From assembly GCF_900292035.1 (NCBI RefSeq), contig NZ_OMPO01000002.1, forward strand, positions 558,001 to 622,000: a stretch of 64,000 nucleotides of DNA. Direction: 5' to 3'. Numbering within the stretch: the stretch's first letter is position 1; each line of letters opens with the position of its first letter. Positions 18,051 through 26,845 of the stretch are shown in pieces. A model generated the notes under the pieces. It had not been told where the DNA came from. It saw only the letters and a program-made list of their open reading frames with translations, and searched no databases. The stretch comes from Blastococcus sp. Marseille-P5729. Lineage in GTDB: Bacteria; Actinomycetota; Actinomycetes; Mycobacteriales; Antricoccaceae. Both the position numbers and the translations under genes were made by a program.

Positions 18051-21000
18051 CTATGCGCGCCCGGCAGGCGGCCCGGGTGCCACGACCGCCTGGACGTCGA
18101 GCATCGGACGACCCGGCCGCACGATCGTCCCTCTACCGGGTGGCAGGGACGCGGGTCGTACGCCGAGTATCGGCCCCTCCTCCCCCGCGTTGCTGAGCAC
18201 GAGGGCGTGGGCGCCGAGGTCCCGCAGCAGCGAGAGGGTGTCGTCATACAGCGCTCGACCGGCCCCGGCCGAGCGCCGGGCGATGCTCACCCGCAGGCCG
18301 ATGTCCCCGGCGTACGGCAGGTATGCCCGCAGCGGCGCGAGCGTGGTCCCGCCGAGGGTGAGCAGGTCGTAGTCGTCCACGATCAGGTGCAGCTGCGGGC
18401 CGTTCCACCACGACCGGTCGCGGAGCTGCTCGGCGCTGAGGTCCGCCGGCGGCATGCGTCGCTGCAGCCCGGTCACCAGCCCGGCGAGGGCGTCGGACGC
18501 GGCTGCCGGGGTCGGGGCGTGCGCGAGCACGGCGTCCGCGGGCAGGTCCCCCAGCAGGGTGCGCCGTGGGTCGAGGACGACGAGGCGGGTGCCGCGTGCG
18601 GCGTCCTGGTGCCCCAACGACCGCAGCACGGAGGTGCGCCCGGAGCCTGGGTCCCCCACGACGAGCAGGAAGGGGTTTCGTGCGTCCAAGGTGATCGCGC
18701 CCAGGGTCGGCCGCTCGACGGCGATGCACAACCCGTCGTCGAGGACCTCGGGGGCGATGTTGGCCGGGGTGATCATCGCGGGGAGATATGGCAGCCCGGG
18801 AGCGCGCGGACCGCTCCAGCACCGGGTGATGGCCGCCGGTAGGTCGAGCCGTTGATCCTGTGGGCGCCCGCCGTGGGCGAGGATCAACGGCCGGCCGTCG
18901 GGACCGATGCCGTGCCCGGGCCGGCCCACCGGAACGAGGGCGGCCGCGCGGCGGTCGATCTCCGACTCGATCGGGTCGCCGAGCCGTAGCTCGATGCGGC
19001 TGGCCAGCTGGTCGCGTAGGGGGGCTCGTAGATCGAGCCACCGATGGGCGGTGCACAGCAGGTGTACCTGCACCCGTAGCCCGCGACGCGCGATATCGAC
19101 GAGCACCGCCTCGAGGTCCTCGTGCTCGGCCCGTAACCGCGCCATCCCGTCGACGGCGAGGACCACGTCAGGGTGCGGCCCCGGATCGCGCTCGCGGTCG
19201 TCGATGATCCGCGCGACGTGGCGGATCACCGCCCGCACTCGCTCGGGCCGGCCGCCGGTGGCCAGCGCACCGACGTGCGGCAGAGCGGCCAGCGCGCCGA
19301 GCTCCCCACCCGACAGGTCGACCAGGTACAGGTGCAGCTCCTCCGGCGTGCTGCGCAGCGCGAGCGACAGCAGCAGGGCGTGCGCTGCGCAGCTCACCCC
19401 GCTGCGGGTCGCACCGGCGATGCCGACATGCCCACCACCCCCGCGCAGGTCGATCCGCCAGACGTCGATCGACTGCCGGTCCGGCCGGTCGACCCACCCG
19501 ACGGGGACGACGAGCCGGTCGCCGGCGACGCTCCCGAAACCGCGACCGGGCCGCTCCTGCAGGTCGTCGTACAACTCGTCGAGCGTCGGTGAGCGGGTCG
19601 GTGGCGGCACCCAGATCGGTCGCGCCCGGGAGGTCGCGCCTCGGGCCGCCTCGACGGCGGAATCCAGGATGCTCGCTGCCTCGGGCTGCTGCCCGGCTGC
19701 CAGCGGCCGGCCGTTGGCATAGTGCAGCCGCCGCGTGCGCGCCGAGGGCGAGATTGCTGGGCGCTGCTCCGGCGACCCGCTGTATCCCGCGGTGAACCGG
19801 ATTGGCTTGCCCCCGGCCGCGAGATAGCCGTGTCCGGGAATCATGGGCAGCTCGGCCGCCAGCGTGCGGCCGATGACCGCACGGGACTCGGCGGGGCTCT
19901 GGCAGCGCAGGGCGATCCGGTACGACAGGTGCGAGTCGAGCCCCTTCAGGCGTCCTTCCTCGAGCCGCTGGCTGGCCACGAGCAGGTGCACCCCGAGCGA
20001 ACGGCCCAGCCGCCCGATCTGGGCGAGCACGTCGATCATCTCGGGTTGCTGCACGAGCAGCTCGCTGAACTCGTCGACGATGACCAGCAGCCGTGGCAGC
20101 ACTCCGGGCGGGAGGCCGGCGATCGAGGCGGCCCCGTGGCCCTTGATCACCCGTTGCCTGCGGACGAGCTCGGCCGCCAGCGCCTGCTGGGCGCGCAGGA
20201 CCAGCCCGGGGTCGTCCTCGAGGTTGGTGATCGCTGCCGCCACGTGCGGCAGACCCTCGAAGGGCGCGAAGGTAGCGCCGCCCTTGAAGTCGACGAACGC
20301 CATCGTCAGCTGGTCCGGCGAGTGCGTCTGCAGCAGCCGGCAGACCAGCAGCCGCAGCAGCTCGGACTTGCCCGAGCCGGTGGCGCCGATCAGCAGGCCG
20401 TGCGGGCCGACCCCGCCCTCGCCGGCCTCCCGCAGGTCCAGGACGACGGGACGGCCGGCGGCGTCGGCGCCGATGACCGGGCGCATCGGCTCGGACGTCG
20501 TCGTCCACGCCGGGGCTTCCGCGGGCGCGCCACCGCCGTCGCCGGTCGCCGCGGCCGCGCGCGCGGCGCTCTCCAGACGTGCCGGGCTGCACAGCCGCGG
20601 CACCGCCTCGGGGACCGCCGTCCCGTCGAGGCGGAGGACGCCGTCGGCGTACGCGATCGACGGGGTCTCGCCTTCGATCGCGGCCCGCACCGTCCACGTC
20701 ACCCGCAGCGCGGCAGCGGAATCAGGGCGCGGGCGGTCATCGATGAGCAGCACTGGGCCCGGGACGTCGTCGAGCAGTGCCGAGAGCTCGGCGGTGGTGC
20801 GCGCGGCGAGGCGCAGCGGCCCGACATCATCACTGCGTCGGGGGTGTCGGTGGTGCGGCGCCCACTGCAGCATGCGCCAGCGCGAGATCTGCTCGGCGAG
20901 GACGGCCACCCGGACCGCCGCGCACGACGGCGACTGCAGCACCTCCGCCACGACCTGACGCAGAAGTGCGCTGCGCTCGGGACCACCCGCGTGCAGGGTG

Positions 21001-21545
21001 AGCGCTTCGCGGGCGGCCGCCTGCAGCGGCACCTCGGCGACCTGCTTTCGGCGCTCGACGAGAAGACTCGCCTTGGTCGCGCAGAAGGGATCCGCGTCCT
21101 GGTCGATCTCGACGGCGAGCGGCGGGTGCCGGGTGGCCGGACCGTCCGCGACCGTCACATAGAGCAGCTCCCCGTCGATGACTGCAGCGCCGCCCGCCCG
21201 GTGACGTTCGTCGTCGTCCGCGAGCAGCCCCCGGAAGGTCGCGAGCTCGGCGAGGTAACGACGCCGAATCGACCCGATGGACTCGCGCCGCTGCGCGCGT
21301 CCCCGGACCACGATCGCCACCACCATGCCCAGAGTGGTCAGCAGGAACAGCACGCCCGCTATATAGATGAACGGCGATCTAGGGGCCATCGCGAGCAAGC
21401 CGATCGATCCGAGGCCGCCGAGGGCCGGGAGTGCGCTCAGCCACAGCGGCGTTGCTGCGCCCGGCACCACTGCAGGCGGCGTCGGCACCTCCAGAGCGCC
21501 GGCGGGCGATCCCGCGGGCGCTGTCGCCATCCCTTGGACCTGCAT
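18051..21545 (-). CDS. eccC: type VII secretion ATPase EccC (fused EccCa/EccCb type)
   Basis: 1164-aa FtsK/SpoIIIE-type motor. It has two N-terminal TM helices (about residues 33-80), a conserved linker region, and three ATPase domains. Domain 1 has an intact Walker A GATGSGKS (387-394), Walker B LLVIVDEF and the AFVDFKGG motif. Domain 2 has a degenerate P-loop GATRSGVS (711-718) without the lysine. Domain 3 has GDPGSGRT (964-971) with Arg for Lys. That is the known EccC pattern in which only domain 1 hydrolyses strongly. The ATG at 21545 has TACGGT seven bases upstream. It is divergent from eccD/eccB, and no WXG100 substrate gene is adjacent. Confidence 0.93.
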   Translation of the reverse strand: MQVQGMATAPAGSPAGALEVPTPPAVVPGAATPLWLSALPALGGLGSIGLLAMAPRSPFIYIAGVLFLLTTLGMVVAIVVRGRAQRRESIGSIRRRYLAELATFRGLLADDDERHRAGGAAVIDGELLYVTVADGPATRHPPLAVEIDQDADPFCATKASLLVERRKQVAEVPLQAAAREALTLHAGGPERSALLRQVVAEVLQSPSCAAVRVAVLAEQISRWRMLQWAPHHRHPRRSDDVGPLRLAARTTAELSALLDDVPGPVLLIDDRPRPDSAAALRVTWTVRAAIEGETPSIAYADGVLRLDGTAVPEAVPRLCSPARLESAARAAAATGDGGGAPAEAPAWTTTSEPMRPVIGADAAGRPVVLDLREAGEGGVGPHGLLIGATGSGKSELLRLLVCRLLQTHSPDQLTMAFVDFKGGATFAPFEGLPHVAAAITNLEDDPGLVLRAQQALAAELVRRQRVIKGHGAASIAGLPPGVLPRLLVIVDEFSELLVQQPEMIDVLAQIGRLGRSLGVHLLVASQRLEEGRLKGLDSHLSYRIALRCQSPAESRAVIGRTLAAELPMIPGHGYLAAGGKPIRFTAGYSGSPEQRPAISPSARTRRLHYANGRPLAAGQQPEAASILDSAVEAARGATSRARPIWVPPPTRSPTLDELYDDLQERPGRGFGSVAGDRLVVPVGWVDRPDRQSIDVWRIDLRGGGGHVGIAGATRSGVSCAAHALLLSLALRSTPEELHLYLVDLSGGELGALAALPHVGALATGGRPERVRAVIRHVARIIDDRERDPGPHPDVVLAVDGMARLRAEHEDLEAVLVDIARRGLRVQVHLLCTAHRWLDLRAPLRDQLASRIELRLGDPIESEIDRRAAALVPVGRPGHGIGPDGRPLILAHGGRPQDQRLDLPAAITRCWSGPRAPGLPYLPAMITPANIAPEVLDDGLCIAVERPTLGAITLDARNPFLLVVGDPGSGRTSVLRSLGHQDAARGTRLVVLDPRRTLLGDLPADAVLAHAPTPAAASDALAGLVTGLQRRMPPADLSAEQLRDRSWWNGPQLHLIVDDYDLLTLGGTTLAPLRAYLPYAGDIGLRVSIARRSAGAGRALYDDTLSLLRDLGAHALVLSNAGEEGPILGVRPASLPPGRGTIVRPGRPMLDVQAVVAPGPPAGRA

Positions 21546-21552
21546 GGCCGCG

Positions 21553-21558
21553 ACCGTA
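21553..21558 (-). promoter_or_regulatory. -10 box of eccC (leaderless)
   Basis: TACGGT on the minus strand, seven bases before the eccC ATG at 21545. Confidence 0.5.
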
Positions 21559-21715
21559 CGTGCGCCGCTGCACCGGCGGTGCGGTCATCCACAGGACTGC
21601 GGGTGGGACGCCGGTTGTCCACAGCCCGGCTCGTCCGGACACGTCCCAGGTCGCTCCCGCGGGCTAGCGTCCTGCAGGCCGGCGCAGCATCAGCCGGCAG
21701 GAAGGGGGATACGCG

Positions 21716-22594
21716 GTGGAGCTCACCTTGCTCGTGGCCGACCGGCAGCTCGACCTCTCGCTGCCGCCGCAGCTGCCGATCGTGCTGCTCGAGCCCGATC
21801 TGCGTTCGCTGACCGGGTTGAGCCGGCTGCGGTTGTGCTCGCTCACCGGTGCGCCGCTCGATCACGACCGGTCGTTGTCCGAGAACGGGGTGCGCAGTGG
21901 GGCGTTGGTGCGATGCGAGCCCGCCGAAGCCCGGCTGATGGTCTACGACGACCCGGTAGACGTGGCCCCGCGGCGCGAGACCGCGGCACCGAGCGTCCCG
22001 TTCACCGGCGGCGGGGTGTTCGCGGCCGTGCTCGCAGCTCACCTGCTGAGTGGGCTCACGGCCCCGATCGCGGAGGCTCTGGTGCTGCTCGGCGCGAGCG
22101 CGACCGGGTGGTGGCAACGCGGCGCGGTGCGGCTCTCCGGCGCGACACCCGACGACGATCCTCGAGACCCTCGGGCCCTCGGCCGGCTGGCGGTCGCCTC
22201 CCGCGCGGCCACGTGGGGTCGATGGGCCCTGGAGCTGCTGGCGCTCGCCGGCGGGCTGGCGCTGCTCACCCGGCCGGGCGCGTGGAGTGCGCCGGCCGGC
22301 TGGTGCTGCCTGGCGATGATCACCCTGCGCGCTCATGGGTCGGATCCGACGATGCTCCGAGTCGGTCTCGGTGCGCTGGCGGCCGGGCTGGCGCTGACCC
22401 TCCAGCTCGGCGTCCTCCCGGGCCCGGTCCTCACCGGGCTGGTCGGCGTCCTGGGCGTGCTGCTGGCGATCGTCGCCCGTCCGTCCGCCGGGCCGACCTG
22501 CGAGCTGTGGACGGAGCGGGGCGCTCTCGCGCTCACCATCGCCGCTCCGGCGCTCGCGCTCGTCGGTAGCGGGTTGCTGCCTGGGGTGCCGTGA
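21716..22594 (+). CDS. EccD-like type VII secretion membrane protein, short form
   Basis: 292-aa protein. The N-terminus (about residues 1-75, MELTLLVADRQLDLSLPPQ, ending GALVRCEPA) looks like the ubiquitin-like domain of EccD. Six or seven hydrophobic helices follow to the end. Canonical EccD has eleven helices in about 470 residues, so this is a reduced version. The GTG start has an AAGGGGG ribosome-binding site. One base separates its stop from eccB, so the two are co-transcribed. In ESX machines EccD forms the membrane vestibule around EccB/EccC. Assignment rests on domain order and neighbourhood rather than strong motif identity. Confidence 0.7.
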   Translation: MELTLLVADRQLDLSLPPQLPIVLLEPDLRSLTGLSRLRLCSLTGAPLDHDRSLSENGVRSGALVRCEPAEARLMVYDDPVDVAPRRETAAPSVPFTGGGVFAAVLAAHLLSGLTAPIAEALVLLGASATGWWQRGAVRLSGATPDDDPRDPRALGRLAVASRAATWGRWALELLALAGGLALLTRPGAWSAPAGWCCLAMITLRAHGSDPTMLRVGLGALAAGLALTLQLGVLPGPVLTGLVGVLGVLLAIVARPSAGPTCELWTERGALALTIAAPALALVGSGLLPGVP

Positions 22595-22595
22595 G

Positions 22596-23609
22596 GTGGT
22601 CGACCGCCTGATGACCAGCCAGCTGCGCGCGAGTGAGGCGAGCCGATTCGGGCGGCGCCGGCTCCGGACGGCGATCGCCGGCCCGGCTCCCCGCGGCGGG
22701 ATCGCTGCGCTCGTCGTCGCCGGCCTGCTCGCCGCTGCCCTGCTGGTCAACGACGCGGTTCGCTCTCGTTCTGCAGTCCCCTCGATCGAGGACGGCGCTG
22801 TGGTGCTGACCGAGCACGGCGAGCTCTACCTCGTCGAGGACGGCATCGCGCACCCGCTGCCGAACGTGACCTCGGCACGGCTGCTCGCCGACCAGGTCCG
22901 CAGCGTGCCGGGCGCGGCGATCGAGGGGCTGCCGCGCGGGCGGCCCCTCGGCATTCCCGGTGCACCGTCGTCCCTGCCCGCCCCGTCGGCACTGCTGGAT
23001 GGCAGCTGGCAGCTCTGCTCGGACGCGGCGGCGGACGGCCCCGGGATCACGCTGACCTTCGGTGCCGCACCCTACCTCTCACCGGCGTCCGGTGAGGCAG
23101 TCGTGCTGGACGACGGCCAGCAGCGCTGGCTGGTGCACGACGGGCATCGCACGCCGGCATCGTCGACATCCACCGCGCCGGTGATCGTGACGATCCCGGA
23201 GATCGCGGAGGCGCTCCCGCTCGCTCCCGCCGGCTCGACCGGGAGTGACCTGAGGGCCGGCAGCCCCGGCACCATCGCGTGCGTGCAGTCCGACCCGGCC
23301 GCGCCCTTCGCGCGGCCGTCGGTCGCGGCCGTCGTCCGCTCACGCAGCAGCGACGGCGTCGTCATCGAAGGCATCCGCGGGCGGGTACGGCTGGTCATCC
23401 CCCGCGGCGCCGGAGTCGTCGCCCGTCAGCCGGACGGCGAGGGCTACTGGCTGCTTACGTCGTCCGGCGAGCTCGCGCCGGTCGCCGACGACCGTGCGCT
23501 GACCCAGCTCGGCTATCACCCTGCCTCGTCGGTGCGCATCCCGGTCGACCTGACCGCCCTGCTCCCGGCCGGGCCGGAGCTCAGCGTGCAGGCCGCTGCG
23601 GATGGCTAG
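22596..23609 (+). CDS. EccB-like type VII secretion protein, short form
   Basis: 337-aa single-pass protein. It has a short cytoplasmic N-terminus (TSQLRASEASRFGRRRLRTA, resembling the EccB start), one TM helix at about residues 34-53, and an extracytoplasmic repeat-rich domain (LYLVEDGIAHPLPNV, QRWLVHDGHRTP, YWLLTSSGELAPV). These follow EccB's beta-hairpin repeats. Canonical EccB is about 470-500 aa, so this is reduced. The GTG start at 22596 directly follows the eccD stop. Its TAG sits in a CTAG shared with the convergent gene's stop codon. Probable role: periplasmic part of an ESX-like pore. Confidence 0.72.
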   Translation: MVDRLMTSQLRASEASRFGRRRLRTAIAGPAPRGGIAALVVAGLLAAALLVNDAVRSRSAVPSIEDGAVVLTEHGELYLVEDGIAHPLPNVTSARLLADQVRSVPGAAIEGLPRGRPLGIPGAPSSLPAPSALLDGSWQLCSDAAADGPGITLTFGAAPYLSPASGEAVVLDDGQQRWLVHDGHRTPASSTSTAPVIVTIPEIAEALPLAPAGSTGSDLRAGSPGTIACVQSDPAAPFARPSVAAVVRSRSSDGVVIEGIRGRVRLVIPRGAGVVARQPDGEGYWLLTSSGELAPVADDRALTQLGYHPASSVRIPVDLTALLPAGPELSVQAAADG

Positions 23610-24274
23610 CCACAGGCCGCCTGGTGCAAGGTCTCCCAGGTCTTCGGTCCGACGATGCCGTCGGCTTCGAGACCGAAGTCCCCCTGGAAGTCCTTGGCGA
23701 CCTGCTCCACCCCGGCGGTGTACTGGCCGGTGGGGGTGATGTCGTACCCGAGGTAGGCCAGCAGGGTGGTCAGCGCCTCCACGGGCGCACCGCTGTCAGT
23801 CCCCCATTGCGGGTCGCTCGACACCCGGTTGCCTTCGCCGTCCGCGGCCCGCTTGCAGGCCGCGACCCGCTGCTGCTCGCTGATCCCGTTCGTCGTCTGC
23901 GGCGGTGTGCTCCCGGGACCGCTCGGCTCCGCGGCGGGCGGTTCCACGGTCGATGATTCCGCGGGCGGCACCTCGGACGACGGGGTCGGGTTCGGGGCGG
24001 CCGTGAACTGGTCGCCGGCCGAGGGGCTGGCGGACGGATCGCTCACGGAGGCTGCTGCAGAGGCGCTCTCACCCGACGTCCCGCCCGCAGACTTCTCGTC
24101 GTCACCGGGCCAGAGCAGCACCGCAGCGAGCGCGATCGCGGCGAGCAGGAAGACAACGAGGGCGGCGAGCAGCCAGGGCCGCACCGGATCTCTGCGGGGC
24201 GGCGGCGGGCCGGGCGCCGGAATGGCGGGCAGCGACGGCAGCGGCTCGCCGTACGGGTTGTTCGGGTTCACCAC
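23606..24274 (-). CDS. membrane-anchored peptidoglycan-binding domain protein
   Basis: About 222 aa. A Pro-rich cytoplasmic start (NPNNPYGEPLPSLPAIP) is followed by one TM helix (WLLAALVVFLLAAIALAAVLLW), a long Ser/Pro/Ala-rich extracytoplasmic linker, and a C-terminal PG_binding_1 domain (ALTTLLAYLGYDITPTGQYT, DFQGDFGLEADGIVGPKTWETL). It is likely anchored in the membrane and bound to the wall. The GTG start is chosen for the GGAGG/AGGAG upstream; longer in-frame forms lack one. It is convergent with eccB and their stops share the palindrome CTAG. It could fix the ESX-like complex to the wall; this is inferred from position only. Confidence 0.82.
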   Translation of the reverse strand: MVNPNNPYGEPLPSLPAIPAPGPPPPRRDPVRPWLLAALVVFLLAAIALAAVLLWPGDDEKSAGGTSGESASAAASVSDPSASPSAGDQFTAAPNPTPSSEVPPAESSTVEPPAAEPSGPGSTPPQTTNGISEQQRVAACKRAADGEGNRVSSDPQWGTDSGAPVEALTTLLAYLGYDITPTGQYTAGVEQVAKDFQGDFGLEADGIVGPKTWETLHQAACG

Positions 24275-24343
24275 TCCTACCTCCGGTGCATCGAGCGTAT
24301 CGCTCTGCCTTGGAGTGCCCTCACGACATTCCAGATCCATTTC

Positions 24344-24381
24344 TGCAACTTATTGCAAAGAGCGTTCGGCGGACGTTATCG
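24344..24381 (+). promoter_or_regulatory. candidate promoter with overlapping dyad upstream of nitronate monooxygenase
   Basis: TTGCAA (24353-24358), 17 bases, then TTATCG (24376-24381) can be read as -35 and -10. The dyad TGCAA-ctta-TTGCA (24344-24357) overlaps the -35 and is a candidate PadR operator for the downstream operon. Confidence 0.4.
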
Positions 24382-24413
24382 TCGATCCATCCGCCCGACT
24401 CCAAGGAGCACAC

Positions 24414-25406
24414 ATGGCGCTGCCCGCCGCCCTCACCCGACCGATGTCCCTGCCAGTGCTCGGCTCCCCGCTGTTCATCATCTCCGGCCCCGAGCTCGTC
24501 ATCGCCCAGTGCCAGGCCGGGGTGATCGGCTCCTTTCCCGCGCTCAACGCTCGCCCTCAGCCGCTGCTGAACGAGTGGCTCGAGCGGATCGAGGACGAGC
24601 TCGCCAGGTTCGCAACCGAGCACCCCGACAAGCCGGTCGCGCCGTACGCCGTGAACCAGATCGTGCACCGCTCGAACGACCGGCTCGATCAGGACGTGCA
24701 GTCCTGCGTCGACTTCAAGGTGCCGATCGTGATCACCTCGCTCGGCGCCCGCACCGAGGTGTACGACGCGATCCACTCCTACGGCGGCATCGTGCTGCAC
24801 GACGTGATCAACAACGAGTTCGCGCACAAGGCGATCGACAAGGGCGCCGACGGCCTGATCGCGGTGGCTGCGGGAGCCGGTGGGCACGCGGGCACCCAGT
24901 CCCCGTTCGCGCTGCTGCAGGAGATCCGGCAGTGGTTCGACGGGCCGCTGCTGCTGTCCGGCGCCATCGCGCACGGCCGGAACATCCTGGCCGCGCAGGC
25001 CGCCGGTGCCGACTTGGCCTACATCGGCTCGGCGTTCATCGCGACCGAGGAGGCCAACGCCGACCCCGGCTACAAGCGGATGCTGGTGGACTCGGACGCT
25101 TCGGACATCGTGTACTCGAACCTGTTCACCGGCGTCCACGGGAACTACCTGCGCGGCTCGATCGTGAACGCCGGCCTTGATCCGGTCGCGCTGCCGGAGT
25201 CCGACCCGTCGAAGATGAACTTCGGCTCCGGCGGCAACATGAAGTCCAAGGCCTGGAAGGACATCTGGGGCGCCGGCCAGGGCATCGGGGCGATCAAGGA
25301 CGTGCCACCGGTCGCCGAGGTGGTCGCCCGGCTCGCGCGGGAGTACGACGACGCGCGGGAGTCGCTGCTCGGCGCGGCGTCCGTCCAGCCCGCCCTCGCC
25401 GTCTGA
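24414..25406 (+). CDS. nitronate monooxygenase / 2-nitropropane dioxygenase family
   Basis: 330-aa FMN-dependent TIM-barrel enzyme. Characteristic patches are SPLFIISGPELVIAQCQAGVIGSFPALNAR near the N-terminus, AGAGGHAGTQSPFALL with the catalytic-type His region, and LLLSGAIAHGRNILAAQAAGADLAYIGSAFIATEEANA for phosphate binding. Family members oxidise alkyl nitronates or reduce quinones, and the true substrate is often unknown. The ATG has AAGGAG seven bases upstream. A PadR regulator gene follows two bases after the stop, so they form an operon. Confidence 0.9.
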   Translation: MALPAALTRPMSLPVLGSPLFIISGPELVIAQCQAGVIGSFPALNARPQPLLNEWLERIEDELARFATEHPDKPVAPYAVNQIVHRSNDRLDQDVQSCVDFKVPIVITSLGARTEVYDAIHSYGGIVLHDVINNEFAHKAIDKGADGLIAVAAGAGGHAGTQSPFALLQEIRQWFDGPLLLSGAIAHGRNILAAQAAGADLAYIGSAFIATEEANADPGYKRMLVDSDASDIVYSNLFTGVHGNYLRGSIVNAGLDPVALPESDPSKMNFGSGGNMKSKAWKDIWGAGQGIGAIKDVPPVAEVVARLAREYDDARESLLGAASVQPALAV

Positions 25407-25408
25407 GC

Positions 25409-25948
25409 GTGTCGCTGCGGTTCGCGATCCTCACGGCACTCTCCGAGAAGTCATCGTCCGGGATCGAGCTCGCCCGCCGGTTCGACCGGTCCATCGGCTA
25501 CTTCTGGCCGGCTTCGCACCAGCAGATCTACCGCGAGCTCGACACGCTGCTCGGCGACGGGCTGATCGAGCAGCTGGACGACGGCACACCGCCCTCGCGA
25601 GGCAACCCGCGCACCTTCCGGGTCACCGCCGACGGGACGGCCGCGCTCCGCGCGTGGGCCGGCCGGCTTGAGGACCGGCCCAAGGTGCGGGACGCGCTGA
25701 TGGTGCGGATCCGGGCAGCAGCGGCACTCTCGGACGTCGACCCGCGGGCGGCCCTGGAGCACCGGCTCGCCACCCACGAGCGCACGCTCGAGGCGTACGA
25801 GGCAATAGATGCTCGGCAGTTCACCGGCCCGCTCAACCGAGCCGCTCGTCTGCAACGCCAGGTGCTGCGCGCCGGCATCGCTTCCGAGCGAATGTGGGTC
25901 GCGTGGTGCCGCGATGCCCTCGCCGAGCTCGACCGGGCCGAATCCTGA
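25409..25948 (+). CDS. PadR-family transcriptional regulator
   Basis: 179-aa regulator. The winged-HTH domain is in the first 90 residues (MSLRFAILTALSEKSSSGIELARRFDRSIGYFWPASHQQIYREL, then GLIEQ and RVTADGTAALRAWA). A C-terminal helical PadR/Vir_act_alpha_C dimerisation domain follows. The GTG start lies two bases after the nitronate monooxygenase stop. It probably controls its own operon through the dyad at 24344-24357. The ligand is unknown; phenolic or nitro compounds are typical of the family. Confidence 0.92.
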   Translation: MSLRFAILTALSEKSSSGIELARRFDRSIGYFWPASHQQIYRELDTLLGDGLIEQLDDGTPPSRGNPRTFRVTADGTAALRAWAGRLEDRPKVRDALMVRIRAAAALSDVDPRAALEHRLATHERTLEAYEAIDARQFTGPLNRAARLQRQVLRAGIASERMWVAWCRDALAELDRAES

Positions 25949-25981
25949 GGCACCTCCGGACGCGGCGCCGCGGCGGAACCA

Positions 25982-26662
25982 TTAGGTATCGATCTTGGCC
26001 AGGCCAACCGAGCGGCTGCCGTCGTCCGCGGTCTGCACCATCAGGCCGACCTGGGCGCGGGCCTGCTCCAGCACCGGGGTGCTCGGATCGAGCACGCCGA
26101 GGTACTCCTGATGCTCGGCGAGCGAACGCACCGCCGCCTCGACGTCGTCCTCGGTCACCTCGACGCGGTGAGTGGGGTACGGCCCGTTCTCGAAGGCCTG
26201 GACGCTGATGCCACTCTCACCGATCGCCTGTACGACGGCGTTTCCGAGCTCGGTGTGGTCGCTCTGGTTGGGCTGCCCAGGAGCCCACTCCGGGCCGCGG
26301 TACAGCGTGAGCACGACCTGCGGACGGCGCTCGGTGAGGGCATCGATGATGTGCCTGCGCAGCTCGGCGGAATTCTCGATGGCGCTGTCGGGGAATCCGA
26401 GAAAGTCCACTCGCGACACCCCGACGACCCGCGCCGAGCGCCGCTGCTCCTCCTCGCGCACCGGGCCAGCCTTCGACGGATCCATGCCCTCGATGCCGGC
26501 CTCCCCGCTCGAGGCGAGGAGGTAGTCGACCTCCTTGCCCTCGCGGGTCCAGCGGTTGACCGCCGCCGCCATGCCGTACTCCGGGTCGTCCGGATGGGCG
26601 ACGACCACGAGGGCCCGCTGCCAGTCGGCGGGGAAGGTCTGCTGCTGCGTGGGAGTGCTCAT
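25982..26662 (-). CDS. PIG-L family deacetylase
   Basis: 226-aa zinc-dependent N-acetylglucosamine-type deacetylase fold (LmbE-like). The zinc motif AHPDDPEYG lies near residues 24-32, and a later SDHTELG supplies the third ligand His. In actinobacteria such enzymes include MshB (mycothiol synthesis) and Mca, but this one lacks their distinctive length (about 300) and its specific substrate is unclear. The ATG at 26662 has GGAGG six bases upstream. It is monocistronic and convergent with padR. Confidence 0.9.
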   Translation of the reverse strand: MSTPTQQQTFPADWQRALVVVAHPDDPEYGMAAAVNRWTREGKEVDYLLASSGEAGIEGMDPSKAGPVREEEQRRSARVVGVSRVDFLGFPDSAIENSAELRRHIIDALTERRPQVVLTLYRGPEWAPGQPNQSDHTELGNAVVQAIGESGISVQAFENGPYPTHRVEVTEDDVEAAVRSLAEHQEYLGVLDPSTPVLEQARAQVGLMVQTADDGSRSVGLAKIDT

Positions 26663-26845
26663 TCCTCCAGGCTCCCGCAAGCCCCATAGCCTGTCCAGGG
26701 ATCGTCGGTGATCGACGTCGCGCGCTTCTTCGCGCTGATCCCGACGCTCGCGGACGGCTCGGCCGCGACCGTCACCGGGACGACGGTCGCGACCGGGCAG
26801 TTCACGAAGGTGATCACCCGCGCGGCGGGGTGATCCGGACGCCGG

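Noticed and set aside
19722-21812. Long plus-strand frame through eccC
   Set aside because: Shadow of eccC; low-complexity residues and no recognisable domain.
26708-26833. 42-codon plus-strand frame with GTG start after the PIG-L gene
   Set aside because: No ribosome-binding site, no similarity that I recognise, and it lies in a gap between oppositely oriented genes; chance opening likely.
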